DNA of 64,000 nucleotides from Halioglobus sp. (GCA_002699145.1 PABK01000058.1:52203-116202), one strand, 5' to 3'; positions 48,505 through 58,266 are shown, counted from the stretch's first letter. Numbers and translations are program-made. Notes: generated from the sequence alone by a model not told the origin.

Positions 48505-51225
48505 CTAACGCGACTGCTCAATACGCCGGGCAACCTCGTAAACGGCTTCGAGCTCAGAGCAATGCTTTTCACGCATAATGGCGGCGCGTTCGGCCTTCTC
48601 GTGCTTTTCGGTCATGGCCAGTGCCAACGACAAGGCGGGAGGGACGTTACGGAACAGGGCTTCGACCTTGTCGGCCAGCACAACGCCTTCCACGTATTTG
48701 CCCGGCTCCTTGCGGGCCGACAGCAGCAGGTTACGCTGTTCGTCGTTCAGATCCTTGAAGCGCGCGATCTGCTCAACTTCCTCTTTCGGCATCACCAGGC
48801 ACAGCCACCACTCCATCATATTGAGCATCTTGCGGCTGGCATCGGGAAAGTCTTCCAGATTTTGGGTGGCGATCCAGAACCAGGCCCCGAGCTTGCGCCA
48901 CATCTTGGTGATCTTGACCACGTAACGCGCCAGCAGTGGATTGGTGGTAATGATGTGCCCCTCGTCGGTGACCACCAGTGTGGGGCGATCATCGTGTTGG
49001 TGGCGTTCCACCAGATCGTTGATGTGGCTCATCATCGACAGGTAAGCGACAGTCAGTTGGTCCTCGTAGCCCTCCCGGGCCAGCATGCCCATTTCGAGGA
49101 TGGTGACATCGGCCTCCGGCCAGGACTGACCGGGACGGTTGAAGAAATGACCGGCCAGGCCCGAACAGAACAACGCCATACCATCACCCATCTCCAGTGC
49201 GCGATTGCGCCGGTGCTCGGGCAGTTCCGTGTTGGTGGCGATAGCCTGAAACGCGTGAACCACGTCCTGGGTGATCACTTGGGTACTGCCGGATTCTTTG
49301 ACCGTTTTGGCCGCCAGGAATATGGCATTGCGAATCAGCAGCCGGTCGGCACGGGTCAAGCGGGCGTCCTCGCGCTCATCGCCGCCGGTGATCATGATGC
49401 GCGCGGCAATCTCCATTTCACCGAGAATATCGCGCCCGCCGCCCTCGTCCTCGATCTCGTCGTCTTCGTCCAGCGCCTCCTCCAACGAGGGGTTATCGGC
49501 ATCGAGCGGATTCAGCGCATGACGCCGATCGAGCAAGCGCAGCGCATCGGCAAAGGGAGGCAGACTGACATCGACATTCGGGTTCAACGTGATCTGGTTG
49601 ACTGCCAAGCCATGGTGCGCAAAATGCTGCCCCAGCAGGGAAAACGACGCGCCCGCTTCGATAATGAAAATGCGGGGACGGTGGCGCGCCATCATCTGCT
49701 GCAGCAGATACACCAGCAGTGCGGATTTGCCTGCACCCGTTGGCCCCAGGATCAGCATATGGGCGTTCTTTTTGCGATCCTCCCGATGCAAGGGGTCGAA
49801 CACCAGCGGCTCGGCACCGCGGTTATAGAACACCAGCCCCGGATGGCCGGTTCCACGCGAACGGCCATAGAACGGCAACAGATTCGCAATATGGCGCGAG
49901 AAAACTAGCCGCGAACGGCGCCGTGACTTATCCAGATCCGCGTCATAAGCCATGGGCAGGTTGCGGATGTAGCTATCGAGCGCCAGCAGGTCGGCTTCCT
50001 GGGTAATCGGTTGTAATCCGTTGGGAAGGAGCAGCGCGTTCAGGCGATTCAAATTGTGACGCAGGGACTTTTGATTTTCGCCACGCACATAGAACGCCAG
50101 GCTGACAGGATAGAGCTTGTTGCCCTGCGCCATCTCCCGTTCCACTTGCTCTGCATCTTCTCGGGTGATCGACGCCTCCGCCGAGTCGCCTACCGATGCG
50201 CGTTTGATTTGCGCGATGTGATTGCGAGTGGTGTCCTGTGGCTTGAGCGTGAGCGTTATCGCCATGATGGTGTGCTCGGGCAGACGATCAAAGAGTGAGA
50301 AAACCTGATCCCCGGCCTGGCGCTCCGCCGTGAAGTGGCCGATGTCCGGCACTCTTCGCAAGCTTTGAATCGTCACGACCGTGTGCGGCAAATTATCGAA
50401 GTGCCAGCTCGCCGTTGCCTCGTCTGAGCGAGGCATCGACAACGTCAACTGTTCCGCAAAGTCGTAACCAAAGGGTAAATTGTCATCGCCCGGATAGGGC
50501 GCCATCTGCAGCAACGATTCTGGGCTTTCTTCGGCAAATGCTGGCTTGGGGTTAAACCAGCTCAGCAACCAGTGATAAAACGCCTTGCCATCCGCGCGCT
50601 GGACGCGGATCCCAGCTGAAGCCAGCGCCGCAATCCATTTGGTGACCACATCATTGAGCGCTTCCTCCACCTCGATGGCTGCCGGAGCTTTGCCGTTGTG
50701 CTTCAAACGCCGGTAAAGCACTACCCGGATCCGACGCTGCTGGCCCTGCCAGCGCGAACCGGTGACCGTGGTATCGTCAAACAAGCCGCCCGGGCGGGAG
50801 ATCGCCTGCAAATGCGCCGACATGACCGCCTGATAGTGTTGCGAGTAATCCGATGCGCGAACTTTCGGCATCGGATAACGGGCCAGTAATGCATCGAACT
50901 GATTGAGCCGCGGTTCATCCTGCACATAGACCTGTAGTACCCAGGGCGCATCGTCGCGTTCAGGAATAGCCTCATTGATCGCGGTCTGGATGGTATCGCG
51001 CAGCTGCGTCATAAACGCCGGCGTGCGTGCTTCACAGCCGACCGGTGTGACCTCGAACAGCGCCCCCAGGCTGACACCGTCCTCCAACACAAAGGCGTTG
51101 CACTCAGGGATGTATTCCATCCAGGGCAACAGGTCGGTAAACGAGGGTGGACGGTCGTAGTGCCGCTTGATGGTCGCGTTAGTGAGCGGGGATGCATCCA
51201 AGTTTTCGGGTTGATTGATTGCCAT
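48505..51225 (-). CDS. Conjugative transfer ATPase, TraC/VirB4-like, PFL_4706 family
   Basis: 906 aa; Walker A LGPTGAGKSALLVYLLQQM, Walker B-like TLVVTDEGHII. Confidence 0.93.
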   Translation of the reverse strand: MAINQPENLDASPLTNATIKRHYDRPPSFTDLLPWMEYIPECNAFVLEDGVSLGALFEVTPVGCEARTPAFMTQLRDTIQTAINEAIPERDDAPWVLQVYVQDEPRLNQFDALLARYPMPKVRASDYSQHYQAVMSAHLQAISRPGGLFDDTTVTGSRWQGQQRRIRVVLYRRLKHNGKAPAAIEVEEALNDVVTKWIAALASAGIRVQRADGKAFYHWLLSWFNPKPAFAEESPESLLQMAPYPGDDNLPFGYDFAEQLTLSMPRSDEATASWHFDNLPHTVVTIQSLRRVPDIGHFTAERQAGDQVFSLFDRLPEHTIMAITLTLKPQDTTRNHIAQIKRASVGDSAEASITREDAEQVEREMAQGNKLYPVSLAFYVRGENQKSLRHNLNRLNALLLPNGLQPITQEADLLALDSYIRNLPMAYDADLDKSRRRSRLVFSRHIANLLPFYGRSRGTGHPGLVFYNRGAEPLVFDPLHREDRKKNAHMLILGPTGAGKSALLVYLLQQMMARHRPRIFIIEAGASFSLLGQHFAHHGLAVNQITLNPNVDVSLPPFADALRLLDRRHALNPLDADNPSLEEALDEDDEIEDEGGGRDILGEMEIAARIMITGGDEREDARLTRADRLLIRNAIFLAAKTVKESGSTQVITQDVVHAFQAIATNTELPEHRRNRALEMGDGMALFCSGLAGHFFNRPGQSWPEADVTILEMGMLAREGYEDQLTVAYLSMMSHINDLVERHQHDDRPTLVVTDEGHIITTNPLLARYVVKITKMWRKLGAWFWIATQNLEDFPDASRKMLNMMEWWLCLVMPKEEVEQIARFKDLNDEQRNLLLSARKEPGKYVEGVVLADKVEALFRNVPPALSLALAMTEKHEKAERAAIMREKHCSELEAVYEVARRIEQSR

Positions 51226-51233
51226 GGGTACCC

Positions 51234-51692
51234 CTACTGGCCTGATAGCGACTGATAGTTGTCAGATGGCATCTCGCCCGACACCTCCCCCGACACTTCC
51301 CCGGGCAGGGCGTACTCCACCGTTTCATAGAAGGTAAAGGTGGTCACATAACCCGGTACCGGTGTGCGCTCACTGCCTGACAGGTGAGGAAAGATGTACA
51401 TCACCAGGGTGGGATTGGGCAGGCGGGGAAATACCGTATCGATCTCGTTGGCCGCTTCCCGCACGAAGCCGCGGTAGTGCTCAATACCCGATTGCGGTAA
51501 CGACTGACCACCGATCACGCGACGATGGTCCGGCTTTTGAACGTCCACCATGTGCTGGTCGTAAATGGACTTCATGGTCGGGCCGTCCTGGGGCAACACC
51601 GTCTCTTTGGTGCTGGCGCAGCCGACCATCAACAGGCTAGTCCAGACCAGAACCAGTGGCAATCGTCGCTTGTTGGAATAGATTCGCGTCAT
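51234..51692 (-). CDS. Conjugal transfer lipoprotein (TIGR03751-like)
   Basis: Lipobox LLMVGCAS; VREAANEIDTVFPRLPNPTLVMYIFPHLSGSERTPVPGYVTTFTFYE. Confidence 0.87.
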   Translation of the reverse strand: MTRIYSNKRRLPLVLVWTSLLMVGCASTKETVLPQDGPTMKSIYDQHMVDVQKPDHRRVIGGQSLPQSGIEHYRGFVREAANEIDTVFPRLPNPTLVMYIFPHLSGSERTPVPGYVTTFTFYETVEYALPGEVSGEVSGEMPSDNYQSLSGQ

Positions 51693-53073
51693 GATGAAGT
51701 TTCCTGCCGTTGGAATGGAAATCAATGGGAAGTTCGTGATCGACGTGGATTGCCAGTTCGACGCCGGCAGGGACAAAGACCGCATCGAAACTCTGCGCCT
51801 GGCGCTCTCGCAGCCACTGGGCCACTTCGTCACTGCCGCCGCTCAAGGTTTTGCCCAACACGTATTTGCCGGTCTCACCGGAAACCACGCTCGTTGCCGT
51901 ACCGGCATCGTTGATCAAGGTGGTGGTTTCCGCCTGCGCGGCAGCTTCGCCCGCTGCTTCGAGCGCCATCACGCCAATGCGCTGAGTGAGGAAGGCCGGC
52001 GCGTTGGTCTTGCGTTCGCCGGTGATACAGGGAATACCGCGAGCATCGGAAATCCAACCCAGCGGCCGGTTATTGCCTCCCCCGGCGCTGTTTCCACTGG
52101 AACCACCCCGTTGATTGTCATCACTGGCGAGGGTCTGAATGGTGCCGTCCTCGAACACGAAGGTCACCGATTCCAATTTTCCGGTCACACAGGAGAGGGT
52201 CCAGTCGCCAATCGCGGTGCCACTCCAGATCATGCCTTCGATTCCCGGAATGCGCAGGCCATTGGCGGCCAGATTTTCCTTACCGGTAATCACCTTGAAC
52301 GGCATGGGGTCACGCACCTGCCCCTGAATAGGCACCCTGCCGACCAGGGCGGTCATGCCGGTGGAACCAATCAGGGTGGCATTGCGAGGCACCGTGTAGA
52401 CCGGCACAGTGCTGTTGAGGGCATCAGTGCCTTTGGCGACCAGCGATTGCACCGGCGGACCCGCGCTGTCGAGCGCGTTGCGACCGGTGCGACTGAATCG
52501 ATTGAGTAGCGTCTCTTTATCCTCGCCGGTCGATGGCGAGAGCTCCAAAGGATTGACCCACACCAGAGACTCAGAGTTCGCAGAGGGTGCGCTGACTCCA
52601 TCCAGCCCGAGCCCGACGGGAATGTCAGAACCCACAGCCGATGAAGGTGTTGCCGACTGGCCGTAGCGGTTGGTCAGGGAATCCACCCTGGCGGTTAAGG
52701 CCGCAATGGCGGAGGTCGTCTCCGGTGACGCGGTGTCGGTTCGTTTGGCTGCCAGGGATTGCTGCACTCGGGTCAGCACGTTGTTTTCGATCTGTTTGCG
52801 GTCCTCGATTAAGTCGCGGTTTTCTTGTTTGAGCGCCGTGTTATCCCGACGCAGGGCATTCAGCTCCGAGGTCATGGCGCTGACATTGGCGGTTAGCGTC
52901 TTGATGGTGTCTGCCGGCGAATCGGCATCCGGTTTTGGCGCCTGCGGCACCGCCTCCAAGACTTGAGCCTGCTCTTCATCCGGCGAGCAGGACTTCACGG
53001 CAACCAGCGCCGCCATCAAGACAACAGAGCCTGCAAGCAGAGGTAATAAGCGATTACTGGTGACCATCGACAT
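51637..53073 (-). CDS. Integrating conjugative element protein (TIGR03752-like)
   Basis: 478 aa, N-terminal TM plus coiled coil, VPIQGQVRDPMPFKVITGKENLAANGLRIPGIEGMIWSGTAIGDWTLSCVTG. Confidence 0.88.
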   Translation of the reverse strand: MSMVTSNRLLPLLAGSVVLMAALVAVKSCSPDEEQAQVLEAVPQAPKPDADSPADTIKTLTANVSAMTSELNALRRDNTALKQENRDLIEDRKQIENNVLTRVQQSLAAKRTDTASPETTSAIAALTARVDSLTNRYGQSATPSSAVGSDIPVGLGLDGVSAPSANSESLVWVNPLELSPSTGEDKETLLNRFSRTGRNALDSAGPPVQSLVAKGTDALNSTVPVYTVPRNATLIGSTGMTALVGRVPIQGQVRDPMPFKVITGKENLAANGLRIPGIEGMIWSGTAIGDWTLSCVTGKLESVTFVFEDGTIQTLASDDNQRGGSSGNSAGGGNNRPLGWISDARGIPCITGERKTNAPAFLTQRIGVMALEAAGEAAAQAETTTLINDAGTATSVVSGETGKYVLGKTLSGGSDEVAQWLRERQAQSFDAVFVPAGVELAIHVDHELPIDFHSNGRKLHHDANLFQQATIATGSGLD

Positions 53074-53094
53074 GGGGTAGATTCCACTCCTCTC

Positions 53095-53901
53095 TCAAAG
53101 CGCCACATCGAATGGCCGATCCGAGATCAGGTAGACCGCGGTGGTATCGGCTTCATCGCCAGCAGGTAGCAAGCGGTTGTGCTGAAACGTTGCTGCTAAC
53201 CAGGCCCCGCGCAGTTCTCGTGGATCCAGCACCACCGGCCTTTGGGTTCGATTGGTCAACTTGACGGCGGTGACATAACGTAAACCCGCCTTCCAGGCGG
53301 CGACGGGGACCGCTTCGATCCGTGCGCCATGCACCAGCTCGACCGGTTGGGCGCTGACGGGAATGGCGACCACACCGGGCTGACGAGGAATCAGTCGTGT
53401 CGGAGCATAGAGTTGTTGCGCGGCATACCGGGTCAAAGCGGCATATCCCCAGGACAGGGATTGCTTGTTTGGTTGCGACTCGGCAGCATCCTTGTCAGGT
53501 TCCAAATCCAGCAGTATCTGCACATCGGGTAACGTGTAGCTGTCGGCCTCGGAAGGTTCTGCTGACACATCGAGGACATACATCGGCCCCTCTGATTCCG
53601 ATCGCACCATGATGCGGGTGGTGTCGAATGGCTCTCTGGCCAATAGGTACAGGGTGCCGTTGATGCTTTGGCTGCGCAGCTGCGCTGTCAGTGACTGCGG
53701 CAGGCCGATACTCACCGAGCCTGGGAAATGCACCAGACGTTCTTCACCGACAACCAAGGGAATCGCGATGGGCGTTTTATTCCATATCACACGTTCGGGG
53801 GCATTTGACGCTGCATCGACTTGTGCAAAGGGCAGCAGCGGAATACAGAAACCGAGCAAGGCGATCCATCTAATTGGCGCGACGAAATGATGGCGATTCA
53901 T
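53095..53901 (-). CDS. Integrating conjugative element protein (TIGR03749-like)
   Basis: PERVIWNKTPIAIPLVVGEERLVHFPGSVSIGLP...GTLYLLAREPF. Confidence 0.88.
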   Translation of the reverse strand: MNRHHFVAPIRWIALLGFCIPLLPFAQVDAASNAPERVIWNKTPIAIPLVVGEERLVHFPGSVSIGLPQSLTAQLRSQSINGTLYLLAREPFDTTRIMVRSESEGPMYVLDVSAEPSEADSYTLPDVQILLDLEPDKDAAESQPNKQSLSWGYAALTRYAAQQLYAPTRLIPRQPGVVAIPVSAQPVELVHGARIEAVPVAAWKAGLRYVTAVKLTNRTQRPVVLDPRELRGAWLAATFQHNRLLPAGDEADTTAVYLISDRPFDVAL

Positions 53902-54575
53902 GGGGATGATTCCTTAGTTGCATTGGCGCCAGTCACGCCAGGTTCAGCCAGCTCGGCATCCGTCAGTCGACGCGGGCCATCGTTGGCGTAGCCGTCGAGC
54001 GCCAGCCCCCAGGGATTCGATTCCGGGTCGATGGCCTGGCGCACCACGCGAATTGGGTAGCGAATCGTGGTTTGCTTCACAGTCATGCCTTTTACTGACT
54101 CCAACAGGTCGAGATCCAGCCAGACGACCCAGACATCGGGTGACAGCACATCGACGCGACGCTCTTCATAACCGTGCCCTGGCACTTCATGAACACCGCG
54201 TACCCGGTAGGTCAATTCGCCACGGCGAGCTTTGAGCTCCATGTCGGCGATCAGATCATTGCGATAGCGCGGGGTCAGATAGGGTGAGATGCGGAAAATC
54301 GCGCTGCCGTAGTCCGTTGCACCGTTGTCGGGCCAACGATTGAGTTGCTGGAAAATGTAGAACGCGAAGGCGTAGACATTGGCCGGAGGCACCTCCTCGG
54401 CCGCCAGGACCGCACCCGAGCGCAGATCCGGCGGCACGTAGACTCGCAATTGCTTGGGCGCCTGGCTCCAGCCGATCCAGAGCGCGAGGATGATCAGCCC
54501 TTGCAGACCAATGACGATCCACAAGGAACGCAAATGGGCGCGCACGTTATCGATTTCGAGACGGTAGCGGCGCAT
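53898..54575 (-). CDS. Integrating conjugative element protein, PFL_4703 family (TIGR03746-like)
   Basis: MRRYRLEIDNVRAHLRSLWIVIGLQGLIILALWIGWSQAPKQLRVYVPPDLRSG. Confidence 0.88.
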   Translation of the reverse strand: MRRYRLEIDNVRAHLRSLWIVIGLQGLIILALWIGWSQAPKQLRVYVPPDLRSGAVLAAEEVPPANVYAFAFYIFQQLNRWPDNGATDYGSAIFRISPYLTPRYRNDLIADMELKARRGELTYRVRGVHEVPGHGYEERRVDVLSPDVWVVWLDLDLLESVKGMTVKQTTIRYPIRVVRQAIDPESNPWGLALDGYANDGPRRLTDAELAEPGVTGANATKESSP

Positions 54576-54927
54576 GCGGCGTCCTCCCGATATCCCAGGC
54601 GCCCGTGCGTAACACCCAGGGCGCGCGATAGAGACCCGTCGATTGCAGGCGGATGCGCAACCATTGCTGGTAGTACCCGTCAGGTCGCCCACGCTTGATG
54701 CGCTGAAAGACCGTCGCCATCACCACGACGGTGGCGACCACGCCGACACCGGCAATACCGAAACCCATGGTGATGGCGCCGAGTAGCCAGGCCAGGAGCA
54801 GACTGAGGGGCAGCCAGATCACAATGGCCAACCCCACAATCATGCCGAGCTCTGAGGATGAGCAACCTTTAAAGATGACAGGCTCGGCATTGAGCCGGTC
54901 CGCCAGGATTTCATGGTCTTTCGACAT
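54547..54927 (-). CDS. Conjugal transfer membrane protein (TIGR03750-like)
   Basis: MSKDHEILADRLNAEPVIFKGCSSSELGMIVGLAIVIWLPLSLLLAWLLG. Confidence 0.87.
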   Translation of the reverse strand: MSKDHEILADRLNAEPVIFKGCSSSELGMIVGLAIVIWLPLSLLLAWLLGAITMGFGIAGVGVVATVVVMATVFQRIKRGRPDGYYQQWLRIRLQSTGLYRAPWVLRTGAWDIGRTPHAPLPSRNR

Positions 54928-54965
54928 TCACACCTCCTGCCACATGCTGCTCTTGATGTCAGGGT

Positions 54966-55343
54966 TCAGATGACACCGGCCGCTTCGGTCAGCAGATAGC
55001 TGGCGAAGATCAGGACGATGGCGCCAACGATGCCCAAGACTCCCACTTCCGCCCATTCCGCTTTACCCTGGCGGGCTTCATTGAATTTCGCGAAGCCCAG
55101 ATAGGCGATCCAGAGAAAACCCAGAACCGCGATGGCCAGTCCGAGCACCAGGCCACCATCTTTGATATAGCCCTGGATCAGTCCGATCCAGTCACCCGCA
55201 CCTGGTGCGGTACTCGGCGCGACTGGCGTCGGCAACGCTGCCCAGAGCGGCAGTGGAAAAAACACCGCGGCCGTTGCCCAAAGCGGCCTGCGAATGGCAA
55301 TGGACGCTTTGCTGAACCCGCTTTCTGTAGTTGATGTACCCAT
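54966..55343 (-). CDS. Integrating conjugative element membrane protein (TIGR03745-like)
   Basis: APGAGDWIGLIQGYIKDGGLVLGLAIAVLGFLWIAYLGFAKFNEARQGKAEWAEVG. Confidence 0.87.
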   Translation of the reverse strand: MGTSTTESGFSKASIAIRRPLWATAAVFFPLPLWAALPTPVAPSTAPGAGDWIGLIQGYIKDGGLVLGLAIAVLGFLWIAYLGFAKFNEARQGKAEWAEVGVLGIVGAIVLIFASYLLTEAAGVI

Positions 55344-55443
55344 AGGAAATGTCCTCTTCTGTAACGCTGATAAAAATGGGGCCTATCCCCGCATCCCACT
55401 GCGATGCGCCGCCGCTTGCCCTTACCGGGCTTTCTCGATTGAC

Positions 55444-55674
55444 TCACCGCAAATAGAAACCCAACACCATCAACACAATGCTTGCCCGCAAGGTGCTCCA
55501 GGTCAGGTCGAAGACCGTGGCCTGACCTTCCTGCCAGGCCCGAAAGGTGCCGAAGGTGACCCAGATCACCCAGACAAACGCCAGCACCAGGACCATCGAC
55601 GCGATCGATGTCAGCATCGTGGCTGGGGTAATACCGGAACCGGCCTGGAAAGCGGCTTGTTGTGCCCCTGTCAT
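55444..55674 (-). CDS. Integrating conjugative element protein (TIGR03758-like)
   Basis: 76 aa; MTGAQQAAFQAGSGITPATMLTSIASMVLVLAFVWVIWVTFGTFRAWQEGQATVFDLTW. Confidence 0.85.
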   Translation of the reverse strand: MTGAQQAAFQAGSGITPATMLTSIASMVLVLAFVWVIWVTFGTFRAWQEGQATVFDLTWSTLRASIVLMVLGFYLR

Positions 55675-55682
55675 CGCGCAAC

Positions 55683-55985
55683 CTAGCGACGGTAATCGCC
55701 GCGCTGGGGCGGGAAGGAACGTGGTTGGGCGCGAGGCGCGTCGATGTGCGACTGAATGCCTTCCCTGACTTGCTTCAAATCCTGACGCAGCCAGTCATGA
55801 CGAAAACGGACACGGGCATCCTGATCGGCGTTTGCCTCGGCCTGCTTGATCAGGGGCTCGAGGGCATTCAGCTCATGGATGATTTTTGCCAGCGCGTCGC
55901 GCTCGGCATCTGCATCGGCAAAGGCCACCGGCGTGATGAACGAGCCGATGATCAGAAAAGAAGATAGCCAGAGATGGCGTTGCAT
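55683..55985 (-). CDS. RAQPRD family ICE protein
   Basis: 100 aa with signal peptide; ERDALAKIIHELNALEPLIKQAEANADQDARVRFRHDWLRQDLKQVREGIQSHIDAPRAQPR. Confidence 0.85.
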   Translation of the reverse strand: MQRHLWLSSFLIIGSFITPVAFADADAERDALAKIIHELNALEPLIKQAEANADQDARVRFRHDWLRQDLKQVREGIQSHIDAPRAQPRSFPPQRGDYRR

Positions 55986-56135
55986 GGCACTGCTGCTCCC
56001 GTGTGTTGTTACGGGGCATAGTGCGAGAATCAGGGGTGAGGAACGATGGAATATCTATTCGGTGGGTGGGGTGGTTTATCCGACCTGGATGCAAGTTTCC
56101 TCAGCAGGAGGCATGCATCCGAGCAGACGATTTGA

Positions 56136-56531
56136 TCATGAAAGCTGGCTATCGAGATGCTCTCGAACAAACGCCAAGTCGACGACTAACCCTTCCAACA
56201 TCTTATCCAATGGTGCCGTGCCACCGAACAGCGGATTATCGTTCGGGGCATGAAGCCATTGATCGCTTTGCGCTTCATCAGGAAAAAGAACCTGTAACGC
56301 CCGGTAAATGCCCAAAATATAACTGGCCCGCTCCAGACAGTCCCGGGTCAACTTTGCTTTCTCCGGCTGGTTTTTCCAGTTGTAGAGCGTCTTTTCATTA
56401 CTCAACCCCAGCAGCGTCATCTGCTGCTGCCCGGTCAGATGCCAGAGCGAGAAGATGTTGAAGATCGCCGGCAACAGGGAACCCGGATCTATGGAGTAGG
56501 GCTGTAACAGTTGCTCGAAGTTTGCTCTCAT
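56136..56531 (-). CDS. MbcA/ParS/Xre-type antitoxin family protein (no RES toxin partner seen)
   Basis: FNIFSLWHLTGQQQMTLLGLSNEKTLYNWKN (Xre-like HTH) and ALQVLFPDEAQSDQWLHAPNDNPLFGGTAPLDKMLEG (MbcA/ParS C-terminal toxin-binding motif). Confidence 0.82.
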   Translation of the reverse strand: MRANFEQLLQPYSIDPGSLLPAIFNIFSLWHLTGQQQMTLLGLSNEKTLYNWKNQPEKAKLTRDCLERASYILGIYRALQVLFPDEAQSDQWLHAPNDNPLFGGTAPLDKMLEGLVVDLAFVREHLDSQLS

Positions 56532-56545
56532 CGCCATCCATTCGC

Positions 56546-56593
56546 ACTGTAACAATACAGTGTCGCCAGACTCTTATACTGTATTGTTACAGT
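56546..56593. promoter_or_regulatory. Pair of palindromic operator-like sites upstream of the MbcA/Xre-type gene
   Basis: ACTGTA-acaa-TACAGT at 56546-56561 and its exact reverse complement ACTGTATTGTTACAGT at 56578-56593, centres 32 bp apart. Confidence 0.8.
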
Positions 56594-56636
56594 CAATAAG
56601 TGAGCCGGATGATCTCCTGAACACTCCCGCTTGCCT

Positions 56637-56686
56637 TTACGGATAAATTCCGTAATAATTTACATTGTTACGGAGTTATTCCGTAG
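56637..56686. promoter_or_regulatory. Pair of palindromic operator-like sites upstream of the TacAT-like TA pair
   Basis: TTACGGA-N5-TCCGTAA at 56637-56655 and TTACGGA-N5-TCCGTAg at 56668-56686, centres 31 bp apart. Confidence 0.8.
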
Positions 56687-56699
56687 AGAATTTTCGGAG

Positions 56700-56993
56700 A
56701 TGACCATGCCCAAAGTTGTACGTTATGAAATGCAGTGGGATGAAGAAACCTATGCACTGGCCGAGCGCGCCGCGCGCGCGGCGGGCTTAACCAGTATCAA
56801 GGCCTATGTCACCCAGCTGGTGAAGCAACATGCGCCTGAAGTATTGGAAGCCTACAGCAGTATTCAACTGACCAACGCGCAGTTCGACGCCTTTTGCGAG
56901 GCGTGTGACAACCCCCCTGCGCCAACTGCCAAGCTTCGTAAGGCAGCACAGGCACTCGATCAAGAGGGCTTCGTGCTGAATGCCGACCGTTGA
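56700..56993 (+). CDS. DUF1778/TacA-like antitoxin
   Basis: MTMPKVVRYEMQWDEETYALAERAARAAGLTSIKAYVTQLVKQHAPEVLEAYSSIQLTNAQFDAFCEACDNPPAPTAKLRKA. Confidence 0.88.
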   Translation: MTMPKVVRYEMQWDEETYALAERAARAAGLTSIKAYVTQLVKQHAPEVLEAYSSIQLTNAQFDAFCEACDNPPAPTAKLRKAAQALDQEGFVLNADR

Positions 56994-57501
56994 GTTCTTG
57001 CCACTGGATCCACGCACGATCAATGTCAGAACATTTGATTGCGGCAAGGAAGCCATCAACGTGTATCTTCGCCGCTACGCGGCGAAGAACATGGCATTGA
57101 ACCTGAATCGAACCTTTGTACTTCCCTATACCACCGAAGACAGTTCAGAAAAGTCCCAGGTAGCTGCGTACTACACGCTGGCCCATCAGACATTGGTGCG
57201 AGATGAACTGCCAGACCCGTCTCGCCTGCCACGCTACCCCGTTCCCGTCATTCTGCTGGCGCAACTCGGCATCGACCAACGATTCCGTCGACAAGGCCTC
57301 GGCGCAAAAACACTGGTCTATGCGCTCAGACATGCCTACCAGATTGCCAACAACCCGAAAGGCTTGCCTGCCATGGGCGTGGTTCTCGATGTGCTCGACC
57401 ACGACGCACTGGCCTTCTACCAATCGTTCGATTTCTTCCTGCCGTTGACCGACAACCCGATGAAGCTGTTTGTTCCCATGGCCTCACTGGAGACACTGTA
57501 A
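56980..57501 (+). CDS. GNAT-family acetyltransferase toxin (TacT-like)
   Basis: 173 aa; VAAYYTLAHQTLVRDELPDPSRLPRYPVPVILLAQLGIDQRFRRQGLGAKTLVYALRHA; 14-nt overlap with the antitoxin gene. Confidence 0.9.
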   Translation: MPTVEFLPLDPRTINVRTFDCGKEAINVYLRRYAAKNMALNLNRTFVLPYTTEDSSEKSQVAAYYTLAHQTLVRDELPDPSRLPRYPVPVILLAQLGIDQRFRRQGLGAKTLVYALRHAYQIANNPKGLPAMGVVLDVLDHDALAFYQSFDFFLPLTDNPMKLFVPMASLETL

Positions 57502-57532
57502 CCACCCTTCTCCGAACCCGTCCGGTTCGAAA

Positions 57533-58264
57533 TCAGAGATACTTTTTGAAGGTGCTGGCTGTGATGGTGACGGCAAAGGCAAAGGCCAGAGCAAACGGCA
57601 GGATGATCCAGGACGGATGAAGGCTGAATGGCAGCGCCAGGTAGAGTACCCAGGCCATGATGATCAGCGGAATAGCGGCTTTCTTGGCGTAGTGATAGAC
57701 GAAGGAGCTCTCGCGGCCCCCGCCCCAGCGCCTCAAGTCCCGCCGCACCAGACCATCCACCAGTGCCACCAGGGTGAAAAGCCCAAATACCGGCGTGGCC
57801 AGTGCCAAAATGGCCAGTCTCACCGCAAATACCTGGGTGATCTGCATCCCCGCCAACACATAGTCAGCCACAGGGCGATAAATCCGGTGCAGCAGGGGGC
57901 GCACACCTGACTCTTCGGTGGAGGGAACCGGCGTGACCCACTGAATGAGATCGACAAAACCGGTCCATTCGAAGGCGATGGAATAGAATCGTTCCGATAA
58001 GTCTCTGGCGAACTGCATGGGCTGCGCGGTCAACCAACTGCGATGAAAATCTGCCCCGAGGAACTGCAGCTCATTCACCAGCATCTGTCGGCTGTGCGCT
58101 ACGCCCTGCTCCTCCCACCAGAATGCCATACCGATCCATTCGATCAGGATGGAAAAGACCAGGGAGAGGATCAACCATTTCAGACACTGGGCGAGCCCCG
58201 TCAAACCCTGGGAGATCGCTCCGGGACGGGCAACTGTTCGGCGAGGATCGGTCGGTTCCGCCAT
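57533..58264 (-). CDS. Integrating conjugative element membrane protein (TIGR03747-like)
   Basis: 243 aa, several TM helices; IEWIGMAFWWEEQGVAHSRQMLVNELQFLGADF; VDGLVRRDLRRWGGGRESSFVYHYAKKAAIPLI. Confidence 0.87.
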   Translation of the reverse strand: MAEPTDPRRTVARPGAISQGLTGLAQCLKWLILSLVFSILIEWIGMAFWWEEQGVAHSRQMLVNELQFLGADFHRSWLTAQPMQFARDLSERFYSIAFEWTGFVDLIQWVTPVPSTEESGVRPLLHRIYRPVADYVLAGMQITQVFAVRLAILALATPVFGLFTLVALVDGLVRRDLRRWGGGRESSFVYHYAKKAAIPLIIMAWVLYLALPFSLHPSWIILPFALAFAFAVTITASTFKKYL

Positions 58265-58266
58265 AC

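Noticed and set aside
48499-49908. 469-aa plus-strand ORF
   Set aside because: Antisense to the TraC-like ATPase gene; no domain signatures.
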